A DNA stretch of 64,000 nucleotides from Lachancea kluyveri NRRL Y-12651 (GCA_000149225.2 CM000687.1:672501-736500); one strand, 5' to 3'; counted from the first letter of the stretch, positions 1 to 10,668 are shown. Made by a program: numbers and translations. Notes: generated from the letters alone by a model not told the origin.

Positions 1-95
1 AAAGATACCGTTTCTTGTAGCTGCATACAATATTTAGCTATGTCCGAACATGCAAGTATACAGGTGAGGAAGGTGTCCTGACTATCTGGGCGTTT

Positions 96-332
96 CTACT
101 GCTCTTCTTCGACGGCCTGTTCCGGCTCACATTCCATAGCTGGTTCTTCTGCATCCTGTAGTTCAGTTTCCCTTGCCTGGTCCTTTCTGACCCATCCATT
201 CAGCTTGATTTCGTATCCAGTGAAACTCGTCACTGGAACCCCCTGGGTAGTGTGGTCCCATGGGAGTACGGGTCCGCTAGTAGACGGAGACTGCAGTCCA
301 GCAGATTGTTGGGTTTCTTCTGTTTTCGACAT
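96..332 (-). CDS. IES4: INO80 chromatin-remodelling complex subunit Ies4
   Basis: A 78-residue protein. Residues about 20-52 contain GPVLPWDH, then a short variable stretch, SFTGYEIK and GWVRKD. This follows the core of S. cerevisiae Ies4 (KPVLPWDY, SFSGYKV, GWIRRD). Ies4 is a small nuclear subunit of the INO80 nucleosome remodeller, linked to the DNA-damage checkpoint. The C-terminus is acidic. The first in-frame ATG is at 332; the frame extends upstream only to a GTG, so 332 is taken as the start. The protein is shorter than the S. cerevisiae protein (116 residues), mostly at its ends. In S. cerevisiae IES4 (YOR189W) lies beside MSB1 (YOR188W), as it does here apart from the tRNA gene. Confidence 0.82.
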   Translation of the reverse strand: MSKTEETQQSAGLQSPSTSGPVLPWDHTTQGVPVTSFTGYEIKLNGWVRKDQARETELQDAEEPAMECEPEQAVEEEQ

Positions 333-553
333 GGATCCTCTCGTCGCAGGTGTTGAGGTGATATGTTCCAGGGTAACTGACACGATGCCTTGGTGTGTTT
401 CCTGGTAGAGATCACTTCTTTGTACGTCGATGTATCGAAAACCGTGCGTAATTCGGTAAGGGAAAAAAATAGGCGAAAAAAAAACAGACGAAAAAAAGGT
501 TGCTGGGTGTGATTCTGGATCCGATTACGTATTGTGGAATAACCGAACTGTGT

Positions 554-559
554 CACGTG
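554..559. promoter_or_regulatory. CACGTG E-box (Cbf1/Pho4-type) upstream of IES4
   Basis: A palindromic GTCACGTGAC lies about 220 bases upstream of the IES4 start. Centromere-binding factor 1 and Pho4 bind this core in yeasts. Which factor uses it here is not visible. Confidence 0.4.
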
Positions 560-1053
560 ACCGTTTCCCCCGGGAGTTCATAGAAAACCGAATACAGCTA
601 GCGATATATGTCGTCTGACCGAGTAGGATAGCCAAGAGGTGATGCTTCACTGCTCTATGCTTAACAATAAGGGCTATGGATACGGTGGTACTTGCAAGAG
701 TGACAGCTATTGGCCAGCAGGCCGTCCGGCGTTATTTGCTCTGGGAAACAGGCGAATATTGAGATGGTTGTTGGGACTCCGTTTTTCGGACAAGGCTGTA
801 ATATTTGGCGTACAGGGTGTACGTAGAATTATCAATGCTTCCACCAACTTCGATGACTGTTTCTCGGTCTTTATGCCATCATCCAACACCGTGTGTGATA
901 ATATACCGGTGATACTAGTAGTAGTGGATAGACGGTGGTTGTATTTCGGCCACAGATGATGCAACAGTTTGTTGGGCTCGATCTGGGGGCATGGGCTGTT
1001 AACTGTCCGTTAAATTGAAACTTTACAATTTATTAAGGTGTGCTTTCATCTAT
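560..1053. other. Intergenic, IES4 promoter side to tRNA-Glu
   Basis: Short overlapping frames exist on both strands (642-959 on +, 707-961 on -), but neither resembles a known protein and the minus frame lacks an ATG. No LTR or other mobile-element ends are seen, although tRNA flanks are common insertion sites in yeasts. Confidence 0.5.
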
Positions 1054-1125
1054 TCCGATATAGTGTAACGGCTATCACATCACGCTTTCACCGTGGAGAC
1101 CGGGGTTCGACTCCCCGTATCGGAG
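1054..1125 (+). tRNA. tRNA-Glu(UUC): tRNA-Glu (anticodon UUC)
   Basis: A 72-nt cloverleaf. The acceptor stem pairs TCCGATA (1054-1060) with TATCGGA (1118-1124), with discriminator G at 1125. The anticodon loop CTTTCAC carries TTC at 1087-1089. The A box is TAGTGTAACGG and the B box GGTTCGACTCC. It has no intron and matches the yeast tRNA-Glu(UUC) as I know it. It reads GAA codons and lies between IES4 and MSB1. Confidence 0.97.
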
Positions 1126-1128
1126 TAG

Positions 1129-1151
1129 TTTTTTTTTTTTTTTTTTTTTTT
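1129..1151 (+). terminator. RNA polymerase III terminator, T23
   Basis: An uninterrupted run of about 23 T starts four bases after the tRNA-Glu end. Polymerase III stops at five or more T in yeasts, so this is a very strong terminator. Confidence 0.85.
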
Positions 1152-1526
1152 CGAGGTCCTAAATTGAGAATGTTTTGTAACTATTTAACTGGATTCTATT
1201 TATTTCTTGTGTTTAAAATTTCTCTTGTTTTCGTTGAAATTGAACATTACTCAGGCAGTTTGCAGCCTTGTTTTCTTTTTTTTTTAATTGTGTTTGTTCA
1301 AAAGGAAAACAATAAAAAAATGAATTCCTAGAATTCATCGATGCTTGGTTGTGACACTTTCAAAATGTTCGAATTCCTAGTACACCGTTTCAATCATGAC
1401 AAACATATCTGTTATAATGATAACTGCTAGTTACATAAATACAATGCTAGATGAATTAAAAAAAAAAAAACCAAAAAAAAATAACGAAAAAAAAAAAAAA
1501 AAAACAAAAACGAGACCACTCCACAA
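1152..1526. other. AT-rich intergenic between tRNA-Glu and the MSB1 3' end
   Basis: It contains several A-rich runs, the longest near 1458-1504, just downstream of the MSB1 stop. These probably hold the MSB1 3' end-formation signals. No gene seen. Confidence 0.45.
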
Positions 1527-4500
1527 TCAAATTCCGAAATTACCACTTCTGATATCTTGATACAGTTTCTTCCTATCCTTCTGCTTAGTAGCATTACCAC
1601 TATGCAACTTGCTTACCATAAAAGCGCCTGGTGCACTGTACATCTGTTGCTGTTGGCTAGGAATATCAAGCGTCTGCTTTTTGAATCTACCGCCGGATGC
1701 ATTTGGAACTCCTGAAGGCATGAACCCTTGCTGCGGTGATAACGGAGGAGGAGGAGGAGATGTATAATAGTTGTGTGGTTGTGGCGGGTAGCCCTGTTGA
1801 GGCGAAATACGTCCCTGGGGAGAAGCAGCATAGCCCTGTGGAGGGGGAAGGGGAGGAGTATAACCCTGTGGAGGAGGAGCATAACCCTGTGGAGGAGGAG
1901 CATAACCCTGCGGAGGAGGAGCATAACCCTGCGGAGGAGGAGCATAACCCTGCGGAGGAGGAGCATAACCCTGCGGAGGAGGAGCATAACCCTTTGGACT
2001 CGGTATTTGTTGGTAGCCCTGAGGTGGATAATTAAGAGGTTGTTGTGGAGAGTTCGTGCGCCGTGGTCGCTGGGTTTGTACTGGGTTTGAGGAATAATGT
2101 CTTGGGGATAGCGGTTGGTTGGCGTAGTTTGGATTCGGATGCTCGGTTTGCCTGGCAGGATTGGGTCCATGGGGAATTCCGACTGGCAAGGCCCCCCCAA
2201 TCACACTTTGACGATTGCTGGTCCCTGTCTGTGGTACGCCATAATCTTGTTGGCGGTATTCAACTGCTGAAGGTTTTATGACGTGACCTGGTTGCTGTGC
2301 TTGAGATTCATTAGAGTAACCAGCCTGCTGGCCGTCGTAGCCAGCAGCATTTAATGTAGCCGACTTTTTAACAGGAGACTGGGCGTAGTGTACAGGAAAC
2401 TGCTCTCTAGGTGGATATTTACCCTGTGGAGTTGGCGATGCTTGTGTTGGAGACATCGGCAGTTCCTTATTGTAAACAGGCTTGTACCGGGGGGTCGGTT
2501 GTTTTTGCGGTGGATAATGACTTTGAGACAGCGGCGATGTTGGTCCAGGAGAAGATTGTTTCGACCGTTCTTGACCAGGTTGGAAAGTGGGATGATTTGG
2601 GTACGACTCAGTAGAGGAAGGAGGCTTCTGACTGTTTGGATCAAAAGTATTCTGCGAGTAAGCGGTCGGTTCAGCGCGCTTATGTGGATGCTGAGGAGAA
2701 GGTGAAAGTCTTGTAGTCTGTTGGTGAGAAGGTGATGGTTCTCTTACGTAGTCCCGAGGAGAAGGTGAAAGTCTGGTAGTCTGTTGGTGAGAGGGTGATG
2801 GTTCTCTCACATAGTCCTGAGGAGGAAGGGATGATGGAGGTGCCTGATTTGCTAGATAATGCTGTTGTGGCTGCTGCTGTTTTAAATTGTTCCAGTGTGC
2901 GTCCTGTTGAGTTTTCGAGTCTTGCGGCGAAATAATAGGTAGTTGTTTGTAAGCACGGTCTCTCGATATCGAAGGCGATATTGGTGATGTTTCTCTTCTT
3001 GGAGATTGTTCTCTTGACGGGGATACAATAGGAGGTGACGGTCTCGTCAATGAACCAGTAGATTGATTACCCAATCTTAAAGGTTGGATAACACTAGATG
3101 TAGCGCTCTCTTCGAGACTGGCTCTTCTTTCTTCTTGAACATCTGATTGCGGATGTGGTTTATATTTGTCATACATGGTCAAAGATTCAAAGGTTTCATC
3201 AGTGGTGGTGGCACCCACGGTGGATTCCTCTAATTTCTTATCTACATTCATCACTTGTAAAGTTAATTCATCGACCATATCGTTCAAATCATCTATACCG
3301 CTTTTATCGCTCACAACCGGGGAATGTGTCCCACTTGAAGAGACAGATGGTTGCGGTAATGCAGGTGAAAAGTTATCTTCAGGAAAATCTAGGGCTTCCT
3401 CCTGGTCTAGTAAGGGCAATTCAATTTTATAGCCACCTTCGTCCACTTCAGGCAATTGATACTCTTCTGGTTTCAGCAAACTATAAGCTGATAGAACACG
3501 CTTGTCTTGTTGAGATGTCTCAGGAGGAATTTTTTGTGGAGGTTGCTGCCTTTGATAAGGCCCTGCCCTTTGTTCTCTACTGGTGGGTATGTCTTGACTC
3601 GGAATAGTTTGTACATTGGGAACTACAGGATCCAGAGTTGAGTTACTGCCGTTACTCTTTTTTCTCAGGTTAAGTGGATTCCACTTGGAAATCTTTTGTT
3701 CAAGAGAATGAATACTCACATTGGACTTACCCCTTTCACGCTGATGTGGTCTGATTACAGTGTGGTACTTTGCAGGTGATTGTGGCGGTAAAACGTCGCT
3801 GGCCATATTGTTTTTCTGGAATTTTTCGTAACTGGGTGTGATATTCCTCTGCTTTTCTGTATCTGCATGTGGAGATACTGGCAACACTTTTTCCTTATTT
3901 ATAAGTTCGATCTGGTCCATACGTTTTTGCCTTTTGATCTCAAGATTAGCATCGCATTCCTCTAACACAACCCATTTCTTAAACCCATCGAACTCGAATT
4001 CTAGGATTAGAGACCTACCAAAAATTTTCCTCTTTTCAGACGTTTGCTCATAAGAAAGTGTTGATAGCCAAGCCCAAATAAAATAATCATCAATATCAAC
4101 TCTTTTGACAATAATTTGTGATTGTGTCTCAGTTCCGGGTAGACATTTTCTCCCTGCCCAGCCTGCTTGGAACGTAGAATGTTTAGTGGACATCTCTTTC
4201 ATCAACCTCTTTGACTCTTTAGACATCTTACGGCTAATTCCCTCAACGTTATTTTTTTTTTTAAATAGCGACTTCAATAATGCATAGTCCTCTCTGGCCT
4301 CAAACGCATCGTGGTTAGAAAAATCGAATAACTCGTTACATCTTTCTATCAACTGCCAAGGCTTCCTTGAGAACTTGTTAGTATGCAAGCTAACCAGTGG
4401 AACAGTCAAAATTGTTTCAGATGAATACGCAGTAGAGCCGCTAGGTGGGTATTCGCTATTGAACAGCACACTCTTTAAAGCACGCGGTAGGTTTGCGCTT

Positions 4501-5285
4501 TCCAAGTCCTGCGAAACAAAGCTCCTAATGAAGGATAAAAGCAAGTGGAACATGGCGTCCGAGGCAGGAATCCATTGATCCAAGCCTTCTCTAAAAGAAT
4601 TATTGTCTTCAATCCGTTTTTCATCATTACTATCAAAATCGTAGCCCACTTTGGTGTTTTGAGCGGTCTTGCCGAATGCCCATACCGCACACATTTTCGA
4701 AATTTTACGCGCACTCATCTTGTTCTGTTTAGAATTGGAAGCCATCATGACAATCAAATCAAAAAAATCGTACACAATCGAGGCGTGATTCGGCGACGAC
4801 AAACACTTGGGCATTATCTCCAAGAATGACCGTTGTGGGAAATCTTGTGCTTGTTCCCGAACTTTGAAATCTTTATATGCTTTCCAACCAATAATCTCAC
4901 CATTAGGCAATCTACACCAGATATATTTCAAACATTGGAACAACGTCCACGAATCAGTCCTGGAAATGTACTTCAACTGTTTTTCCTCAGATACTGGTGA
5001 GCCATTTCCTAGTGGAAAGATTTGGTTCAAAAATCTCAATAGCTTCTCATTAGTTTGCTCCGGTCTAAAAGGCAAAAACAAATATTCAGTGTTTATTCCA
5101 TTGGTTTTTAGTTCTGTCGTAATCAAGTGGATCAAAACTTTCACTTTGTCTCTGGAGAATTCGTGGAAAAACTCAAACTCATCGTCATCCTCTTTTTCTA
5201 CCTTGGACAACCTTTTTTTCCCCGATGGAGACAATCTACCTTTAGTGATCTTTGGGGGGCTAGGCAATGGCTTTGCTGGCTCCAT
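1527..5285 (-). CDS. MSB1: Msb1, polarity and Rho-signalling scaffold
   Basis: A protein of about 1252 residues. The first 350 residues follow S. cerevisiae Msb1 closely: AKPLPSPP near the start, DDEFEFFHEFSRDKVK, FRPEQTN, FPLGNG, WTLFQCLKYIWCRLPN, EIIGWK, SPNHASIVYDFFDL, KMSARKISKMC. This is the Msb1/RhoGAP-like module. The rest is low-complexity and rich in P, Q and S, with six identical-length QGYAPPP units near the C-terminus. Msb1 acts at bud sites with Cdc42/Rho1 factors and Bem1. The start at 5285 (ACAATGG context) aligns with the S. cerevisiae N-terminus; an in-frame ATG at 5351 would add 22 residues (LILNAYLY and so on). It is somewhat longer than S. cerevisiae Msb1 (1137 residues), mainly through the repeat-rich tail. 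Confidence 0.93.
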   Translation of the reverse strand: MEPAKPLPSPPKITKGRLSPSGKKRLSKVEKEDDDEFEFFHEFSRDKVKVLIHLITTELKTNGINTEYLFLPFRPEQTNEKLLRFLNQIFPLGNGSPVSEEKQLKYISRTDSWTLFQCLKYIWCRLPNGEIIGWKAYKDFKVREQAQDFPQRSFLEIMPKCLSSPNHASIVYDFFDLIVMMASNSKQNKMSARKISKMCAVWAFGKTAQNTKVGYDFDSNDEKRIEDNNSFREGLDQWIPASDAMFHLLLSFIRSFVSQDLESANLPRALKSVLFNSEYPPSGSTAYSSETILTVPLVSLHTNKFSRKPWQLIERCNELFDFSNHDAFEAREDYALLKSLFKKKNNVEGISRKMSKESKRLMKEMSTKHSTFQAGWAGRKCLPGTETQSQIIVKRVDIDDYFIWAWLSTLSYEQTSEKRKIFGRSLILEFEFDGFKKWVVLEECDANLEIKRQKRMDQIELINKEKVLPVSPHADTEKQRNITPSYEKFQKNNMASDVLPPQSPAKYHTVIRPHQRERGKSNVSIHSLEQKISKWNPLNLRKKSNGSNSTLDPVVPNVQTIPSQDIPTSREQRAGPYQRQQPPQKIPPETSQQDKRVLSAYSLLKPEEYQLPEVDEGGYKIELPLLDQEEALDFPEDNFSPALPQPSVSSSGTHSPVVSDKSGIDDLNDMVDELTLQVMNVDKKLEESTVGATTTDETFESLTMYDKYKPHPQSDVQEERRASLEESATSSVIQPLRLGNQSTGSLTRPSPPIVSPSREQSPRRETSPISPSISRDRAYKQLPIISPQDSKTQQDAHWNNLKQQQPQQHYLANQAPPSSLPPQDYVREPSPSHQQTTRLSPSPRDYVREPSPSHQQTTRLSPSPQHPHKRAEPTAYSQNTFDPNSQKPPSSTESYPNHPTFQPGQERSKQSSPGPTSPLSQSHYPPQKQPTPRYKPVYNKELPMSPTQASPTPQGKYPPREQFPVHYAQSPVKKSATLNAAGYDGQQAGYSNESQAQQPGHVIKPSAVEYRQQDYGVPQTGTSNRQSVIGGALPVGIPHGPNPARQTEHPNPNYANQPLSPRHYSSNPVQTQRPRRTNSPQQPLNYPPQGYQQIPSPKGYAPPPQGYAPPPQGYAPPPQGYAPPPQGYAPPPQGYAPPPQGYTPPLPPPQGYAASPQGRISPQQGYPPQPHNYYTSPPPPPLSPQQGFMPSGVPNASGGRFKKQTLDIPSQQQQMYSAPGAFMVSKLHSGNATKQKDRKKLYQDIRSGNFGI
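1865..1990 (-). repeat. 21-bp coding minisatellite in MSB1 (six units)
   Basis: Six tandem 21-base units encode QGYAPPP. Two units carry cctgtgg and four carry cctgcgg on the plus strand; otherwise they are identical. Degenerate copies (QGYTPPL, QGYAASP, QGYQQIP) flank the array. The near identity suggests recent expansion or homogenisation. Confidence 0.95.
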
Positions 5286-5479
5286 TGTGTTCAGAATTCC
5301 CACTTCACGTTTTTTGATGTTTTTGTACAGGTAGGCGTTTAGTATCAACATGACTGTAAGCGAGGCTTAATAAACAATGAAGAAAAATTTGTTTTCTGCT
5401 TCGTAACAAGCGACACTAAACATCGCGACAGTAATAAAGTAAGGTATAGAAACTATCAATTACAGATAAATACTTTTCG

Positions 5480-5482
<3 letters not shown>

Positions 5483-5530
<48 letters not shown>
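5483..5530. repeat. (TC)14 followed by T20
   Basis: A dinucleotide run from 5483 to 5510 passes directly into about 20 T. It sits just past the ECM38 stop, upstream of MSB1 on the same strand. On the coding strand it is a polypurine A/GA tract, possibly nucleosome-depleting. Confidence 0.9.
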
Positions 5531-5531
<1 letters not shown>

Positions 5532-5538
5532 TTTGTTT

Positions 5539-7488
5539 TTAATATGCAACCGATACCCCCCTTTTCCTCCAGTAGTCACTTACCGCATGCCATTCACCAC
5601 TTGATCGTTTGATAGCATTTACAACACTCTTTGGCGTCTGCTCTAACAGGACGTGGCCCATTTTCTCAAGCGTAGTTACAGCTTCTTTGCCTACCATCGA
5701 TAAGGACTCAATCTCGATGACATCTGGTAGCAGCTGATGATGGACTCTTGGGTACGCAATTGACTCCAAAAGAGGCATATTGTACCAGTAATTTCTTACA
5801 ATGGTTTGAAATACACTCGTGGTGATCCTAGACCCGCCAGAAGCACCAACAATCAAACCGGGCTGTCCCAACTCATTTAGAATCACAGTGGGTGCTGTTG
5901 ATGACAAGGGTCTTTTCCCCGGCTCCGGGAAATTATAGACAGATGGAGCAAGTCCGAAACTATTGGATCTGCCTGGTTGAGAGAAATCATCCATCTCGTT
6001 ATTGAAAATGACACCTGTTGCCGGGTCATGGACCAATGAGCCAAATAACAAGTTCACTGTGGTTGTGAATGAAACCGCATTATTAAACTCGTCAACAACG
6101 GAAAAGTGCGCTGTCCCATGCGGGTCATTCATCTCGTACATTGGATGATAATCCGACCAGTGAGGTAAAGTACGATATTGTCCGCCAGTAGAATGTTCTT
6201 TGATGGAGTTTGCAGCTTCCGATATCCAGCTATCATCCAACACTTCCTTAATACGCTGAGGTAAATCCTCAGTGCCACCAAAATCACCCAACCTACTCCT
6301 TGCGCTTGCCATCCACTTCATACATTCGATCAACTGGTAACTCTGTTCTGTCAGGTAGTCACCGCCTTGCACGGTTGGGAAGTGGTCCATTATTGACAAT
6401 GCAGAAATCAAAGCTGCCCCAGAGCTTGAACCGCTGCTTGTATAGACTTGCAAATCGTTGTTAGGCACATGTTCAAATCCCGACCTGATTTTTAAACTTA
6501 GAGGTGCAGATTTACCGACACGGTAATCGGCGAAATCATCATCAGTAATAATACCACCAGAATCACCAATTTTCTTGACCATGGACTTGACAATCCAATG
6601 TTCTGGATCGTAAAATGGTGCTGCACTCCCATTACGAGCTAGCTCGATCAAAACGTTAGCCAAAGCGGGCCTATTTATCCATTCACCAGCTTTCTTGACG
6701 CTTGTACCTTTTTCGTTCAACACAAATGACCAGTCTTTACCGTTTTGTAAAAAATACGGTTCATACAGCTTCAAACTTGCGCCCAGGGCGTCGCCAACAA
6801 TCCAACCGTTTAAGCCCAAGTCTGCGACAGGATCGAGCAAATCACTCCACTTAACTTTCCCACTACCTTTTAGTTGGTATAGTTCATAGAGACCTGCTAA
6901 CTCTCCGGGAACCGCAATCGCCAACCCTCCAAATTTCGAGGCATTCGGTTGGTTTTCGTACATATGCTTATGTGCCAACACGGGAGCAGTCTCTCTAAAA
7001 TCGAAAAACATGTGATCTTCCTCTTGACCCGTTTCATGTTTATTGCCCCTAGTAAACACGGCATACCCACCGCCTCCGATACCGCTGTTGAAGAAATTAA
7101 TCATCCCGATACACAAGCCTAAAGTCACACTAGCATCTGCTGCATTACTACCCGGGAACTTGGTCAACACCTGTTTTACAGCCAACTCGTTACAAAGCTC
7201 CAGATCGGAGCTGATAGCACCGTGAAGGCCCCTCCTCAACACCTGTGTTTCGTTGGGATGTAAGGTTGGTGCACGGTGCAAAGGATCGATATCAATATTA
7301 TGGTCATCCAACGGGCGTAAACCGTGCTCGGAATCTGGAAAGAATGTGTATTCTTCTCGTACGAATAATGGTAGTGGTTTCAGATTTTGAAGGAAGGGCA
7401 ACAACTGGGAAGAGATAGTGTACAAAACTAGCACGCATATTGCAATATACCCGGTTCTATGGGATCTTTTGAGAGGCTTCTTTGTCAT
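5539..7488 (-). CDS. ECM38: Gamma-glutamyltransferase
   Basis: A 649-residue gamma-glutamyltranspeptidase, close to the S. cerevisiae length (660). One hydrophobic stretch at residues 13-32, after a basic start (KKPLKRSHR), is a type II signal anchor; the enzyme is expected on the vacuolar membrane facing the lumen. The family nucleophile is the Thr in [13 protein letters not shown] (about Thr459), at the autocleavage site between large and small subunits. The [19 protein letters not shown] and VGASGGSRI glycine-rich motifs are present. It starts glutathione breakdown by removing the gamma-glutamyl group. The ATG at 7488 is unambiguous. The position matches YLR299W. Confidence 0.96.
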   Translation of the reverse strand: MTKKPLKRSHRTGYIAICVLVLYTISSQLLPFLQNLKPLPLFVREEYTFFPDSEHGLRPLDDHNIDIDPLHRAPTLHPNETQVLRRGLHGAISSDLELCNELAVKQVLTKFPGSNAADASVTLGLCIGMINFFNSGIGGGGYAVFTRGNKHETGQEEDHMFFDFRETAPVLAHKHMYENQPNASKFGGLAIAVPGELAGLYELYQLKGSGKVKWSDLLDPVADLGLNGWIVGDALGASLKLYEPYFLQNGKDWSFVLNEKGTSVKKAGEWINRPALANVLIELARNGSAAPFYDPEHWIVKSMVKKIGDSGGIITDDDFADYRVGKSAPLSLKIRSGFEHVPNNDLQVYTSSGSSSGAALISALSIMDHFPTVQGGDYLTEQSYQLIECMKWMASARSRLGDFGGTEDLPQRIKEVLDDSWISEAANSIKEHSTGGQYRTLPHWSDYHPMYEMNDPHGTAHFSVVDEFNNAVSFTTTVNLLFGSLVHDPATGVIFNNEMDDFSQPGRSNSFGLAPSVYNFPEPGKRPLSSTAPTVILNELGQPGLIVGASGGSRITTSVFQTIVRNYWYNMPLLESIAYPRVHHQLLPDVIEIESLSMVGKEAVTTLEKMGHVLLEQTPKSVVNAIKRSSGEWHAVSDYWRKRGVSVAY

Positions 7489-7954
7489 TTGGCTAGCACT
7501 TCAAAACTTGCGTGGTTTTTAACCTGTAGTCCTGAGAGTACAATAGAGGTTCAGAGCGCTGGATCCTGAAGAACACAGAGATAAAAGTAAAGTTCAGCCC
7601 GTATCTTGTTTCAGAACTTTTTTTTTTTTTTTTTTTGGGTAAGCCGCTTGTCTTGCATACAAAAGTGTGGCATTGATAAGTGGCACCTGATCAAAATGCC
7701 CCGAGTAAAGCTATCTCGATCAAAACCATTTTTGTGCACATTTTCACGTGAACGAGAGGGCGCGTCGTGAATTCCAAAGTCCAGTTTGAAAGTAATGGAA
7801 TAATAATATTAAAATCATATATTCAGGTATTCATTGCTATATACGCTTTCAAGTAAGAACAAGAGATTAAATGCTCTCCCTTGTACCATGGTATTTACAG
7901 GAGAAGGAATGAAAACGAATGTATTGTCCTAGTTTAATTCGTTCATTCATCTAT
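7489..7954. other. ECM38 promoter and TUF1 3' region
   Basis: It holds a T run of about 19 (7618-7636), the E-box listed separately, and AT-rich sequence that probably contains the TUF1 3' end. No coding potential seen. Confidence 0.5.
7745..7750. promoter_or_regulatory. CACGTG element upstream of ECM38
   Basis: TTCACGTGAA lies about 257 bases upstream of the ECM38 start. TCACGTG is the Cbf1 site of the yeast sulfur regulon (Cbf1-Met4), which would suit a glutathione-degrading enzyme. The assignment is inferred from the motif and the gene's role. Confidence 0.45.
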
Positions 7955-9250
7955 TCATTCGATAATACGAGTCACCAAACCAGTACCAACGGTCTTACCA
8001 CCTTCTCTGATGTTGAAACGTTGACCGGCTTCCAATGGAGTTGGGTGAACCAATTCACACTCCATTTCAACGTTGTCACCAGGCATAACTTGCATGGAAT
8101 GATCTTCAACGCTGGCTGGGAATTTTAGAACGACTGTAACATCGGCAGTACGAACGTACATCTGTGGTCTATAGTTTTCACCAAAACCAGAGTGTCTACC
8201 ACCTTCGTCCTTGGACAAGATGTACAAAGAAGCCAAAAACTTGGTGTGAGCCTTAACGGTGCCAGCCTTGGCCAAAACCATACCTCTCTTCAATTGGTCT
8301 CTTCTAATACCACGCAACAAGATACCGGCATTGTCACCAGCCATAGCTTGGTCCAATTCCTTTCTGAACATTTCGATACCGGTGACAGTAGTCTTCAATG
8401 GAGTAGTGTTGTGGCCGACGATTTCGATTTCTTCACCCTTCTTCAAGTTACCCCTTTCAACTCTACCGGTGACAACGGTACCTCTACCTGAAATAGAGAA
8501 AACATCTTCAACTGGCATCAAGAAGGGCTTTTCCAAGTCTCTGGCTGGAGTTGGGATGTACTCGTCAACGGCGTCCAATAGCTTCATAATGGCCTTTTCA
8601 CCGATTTCAGGTTCACGGCCTTCCAAAGCACACAGAGCAGAACCCATGACAACTGGAGTGTTGTCACCGTCAAAACCATATTGAGTCAACAGTTCTCTCA
8701 TTTCCATTTCAACCAATTCCAACATTTCAGGGTCGTCAATAGTGTCCACCTTGTTGACAAAAACAACAATATGTTGAACACCAACTTGTCTGGCTAGCAG
8801 CAAATGCTCTCTAGTTTGAGGCATTTGACCATCGGAAGCAGCAACAACAATAATAGCACCATCCATCTGGGCGGCACCAGTAATCATATTTTTGATGTAA
8901 TCGGCGTGACCTGGACAGTCGACGTGGGAGTAATGTCTCTTTTCGGTTTCATACTCAACATGGGCTGTAGAAATCGTGATACCACGTGCCCTTTCTTCAG
9001 GAGCCTTGTCGATGGAAGAGTAATCCAAAAAGTCTGCACCACCTTTGGAAGCCAAAGTTTTGGTGATGGCAGCGGTTAATGTAGTCTTACCGTGATCGAC
9101 ATGTCCGATGGTACCGATATTCAAATGTGGTTTGGAACGATCAAAGGCTGCAGCGTACGTACGTGCAGCCGTGATGGAAAAAGCTCTGCTTGGAGCAAGA
9201 GTGCAAGCTCTCAAAAATCTAGGTGCCAATCTTGAGGCTAAGGAGGTCAT
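7955..9250 (-). CDS. TUF1: Mitochondrial translation elongation factor Tu
   Basis: A 431-residue EF-Tu with an N-terminal targeting peptide (about residues 1-35, rich in R, S and A and lacking acidic residues). GTPase motifs: G1 GHVDHGKT (49-56), G3 DCPGH, G4 NKVD. Beta-barrel domains 2 and 3 are complete ([12 protein letters not shown]; the end reads [10 protein letters not shown]). It delivers aminoacyl-tRNA to the mitochondrial ribosome. The true start is the ATG at 9250; the frame extends to a non-ATG codon at 9292. Codon use is strongly biased, as expected for an abundant protein. Position and strand match YOR187W. Confidence 0.97.
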   Translation of the reverse strand: MTSLASRLAPRFLRACTLAPSRAFSITAARTYAAAFDRSKPHLNIGTIGHVDHGKTTLTAAITKTLASKGGADFLDYSSIDKAPEERARGITISTAHVEYETEKRHYSHVDCPGHADYIKNMITGAAQMDGAIIVVAASDGQMPQTREHLLLARQVGVQHIVVFVNKVDTIDDPEMLELVEMEMRELLTQYGFDGDNTPVVMGSALCALEGREPEIGEKAIMKLLDAVDEYIPTPARDLEKPFLMPVEDVFSISGRGTVVTGRVERGNLKKGEEIEIVGHNTTPLKTTVTGIEMFRKELDQAMAGDNAGILLRGIRRDQLKRGMVLAKAGTVKAHTKFLASLYILSKDEGGRHSGFGENYRPQMYVRTADVTVVLKFPASVEDHSMQVMPGDNVEMECELVHPTPLEAGQRFNIREGGKTVGTGLVTRIIE

Positions 9251-9571
9251 CTTTGTCCTTTCGTTGTTACCAGCTGAAGCTCTTGATGGCAAATGGAAGG
9301 GAAATTGGGTTTAAAGATACATCCTTTATAAAAGGAGGAAAAAAAATTTTTTCAGTTAGGGAAACCCCCTTCTGATTGCGGTGTATAGGTGCAGCATGTA
9401 CTGAAGTGTGGTGTACGGATCTCGATATATCATCACGGGCGATATCAAAAAAAATTAGAATAAAACATATAGTAGTGGGAACACTTGCGTATTAGTTTTG
9501 GCTTTTGGTTGGGATTAAACCCGATAGAAGAGAAAAAGAGGGAAACTAAGGCTTTACAAAGACATATCCAA
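9251..9571. other. Divergent TUF1/YHC1 promoter region
   Basis: A 321-base shared upstream region with A/T runs near 9330-9352. No strong binding motif stands out. Confidence 0.4.
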
Positions 9572-10201
9572 ATGCCACGCTACTACTGTGACTATTGCCA
9601 TTCCTACCTGACCCATGACACGCTGAGCGTGAGAAAATCCCATTTGATCGGTAAAAACCATGTCAAGTTGACGGCGGATTACTACGACAATAAAGCCATA
9701 CAATTGGGTTTACATAGGCATAAGTTGCTCCACGATGTACGAAAGAATAAGAAGCGCAGTAGAAATACTGGCCGAAAAGTCAAAAACAGCTCTTTACACT
9801 GCGATACGAATAGGGAAAAGAGATTAAAACACAAGTTGAAAGGCAATGGCAGAGAAGAAGACGATGATGAAAAGAGCGAATACGCGTTAAAGATGTTGTA
9901 CAACGGCTCACCCGGATTCGCGAAAGTGTTCAACGACGAGTGCAGATTCGATATCGGTGATTTTGTCAAATGGAACAAGCTCCCCCAAAGGGCGAATAAG
10001 AAGGCAAGCACAGGCAGTGTGAATACGTATGCAACGCGTAATACGGTTTTTGACATCGAATCGTTGTATAAAAAGACATTTACTCTACCGCCACCAAAGT
10101 CTTTGGCCCAATGGAACACAAATCTGCCACCACTAATATATGCGGATAGGAAAGTGCTGGATACGACCATCCATGTAACGGCAAAAAAAATACAAAGGTA
10201 G
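9572..10201 (+). CDS. YHC1: U1 snRNP protein U1-C
   Basis: A 209-residue protein. The first 31 residues form the U1-C type zinc finger: C6, C9, H24, H30 in PRYYCDYCHSYLTHDTLSVR followed by KSHLIGKNHVK. U1-C stabilises pairing of U1 snRNA with the 5' splice site, so the protein is nuclear and essential in yeast. The tail is basic. The start is the ATG at 9572, because the frame continues upstream only from a TTG and the finger must begin at the N-terminus. S. cerevisiae Yhc1 has 231 residues. It is divergent from TUF1, as expected for YLR298C. Confidence 0.95.
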   Translation: MPRYYCDYCHSYLTHDTLSVRKSHLIGKNHVKLTADYYDNKAIQLGLHRHKLLHDVRKNKKRSRNTGRKVKNSSLHCDTNREKRLKHKLKGNGREEDDDEKSEYALKMLYNGSPGFAKVFNDECRFDIGDFVKWNKLPQRANKKASTGSVNTYATRNTVFDIESLYKKTFTLPPPKSLAQWNTNLPPLIYADRKVLDTTIHVTAKKIQR

Positions 10202-10668
10202 AGAAGCAAAAACCAGGTGTAGAAGAATAAGAAGACAGATAGGCAAAAAAAAAAAAGAAAGACTTGGAACAGAAATGAGGTAAAAGCATAGACGTATTAT
10301 TTATTAGTTATGTGTAAAAAAAAAAATACTGTAAAACTTGGTCGTGAAATGAGCGTAAGCGAATGGGGTCATTAAGAGAGAAGGAATGGGGAGTCATCAG
10401 ACGGAGTGTATCAAGCGAGCGTGATAGTTTAATTAGGGATATTTTTACTTTTGGATGGGATTATGATAAAACTTTAGAGGAATGGACAAGCTACTGGTAG
10501 ACAACTTCTCATGGTATTCACCGCTAAGCCTGGCAATTCGTAAGTAGGTCAAACTGTAGTGACTAATGCTCTCCAATGAGCATTGTCTTATAGTGGAACT
10601 CGTCCATGGGTATTCTGAAGCAACAAAGGATGGGTCGCCGCACGGGGAGAAGGTAACGTCGATTCAAA
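10202..10668. other. Intergenic between convergent YHC1 and the small membrane gene
   Basis: AT-rich, with A runs at 10244-10260 and 10317-10327; it probably contains both 3' ends. Nothing else is recognisable. Confidence 0.4.

Noticed and set aside
639-959. 106-codon plus-strand frame beside tRNA-Glu
   Set aside because: No recognisable domain, overlapped by an equally long antisense frame, and no synteny support.
560-1053. LTR or solo-LTR remnant next to the tRNA gene
   Set aside because: No TG...CA-bounded direct-repeat structure or target duplication was seen; only a short CAACA/TGTTG inverted pair near 962-975.
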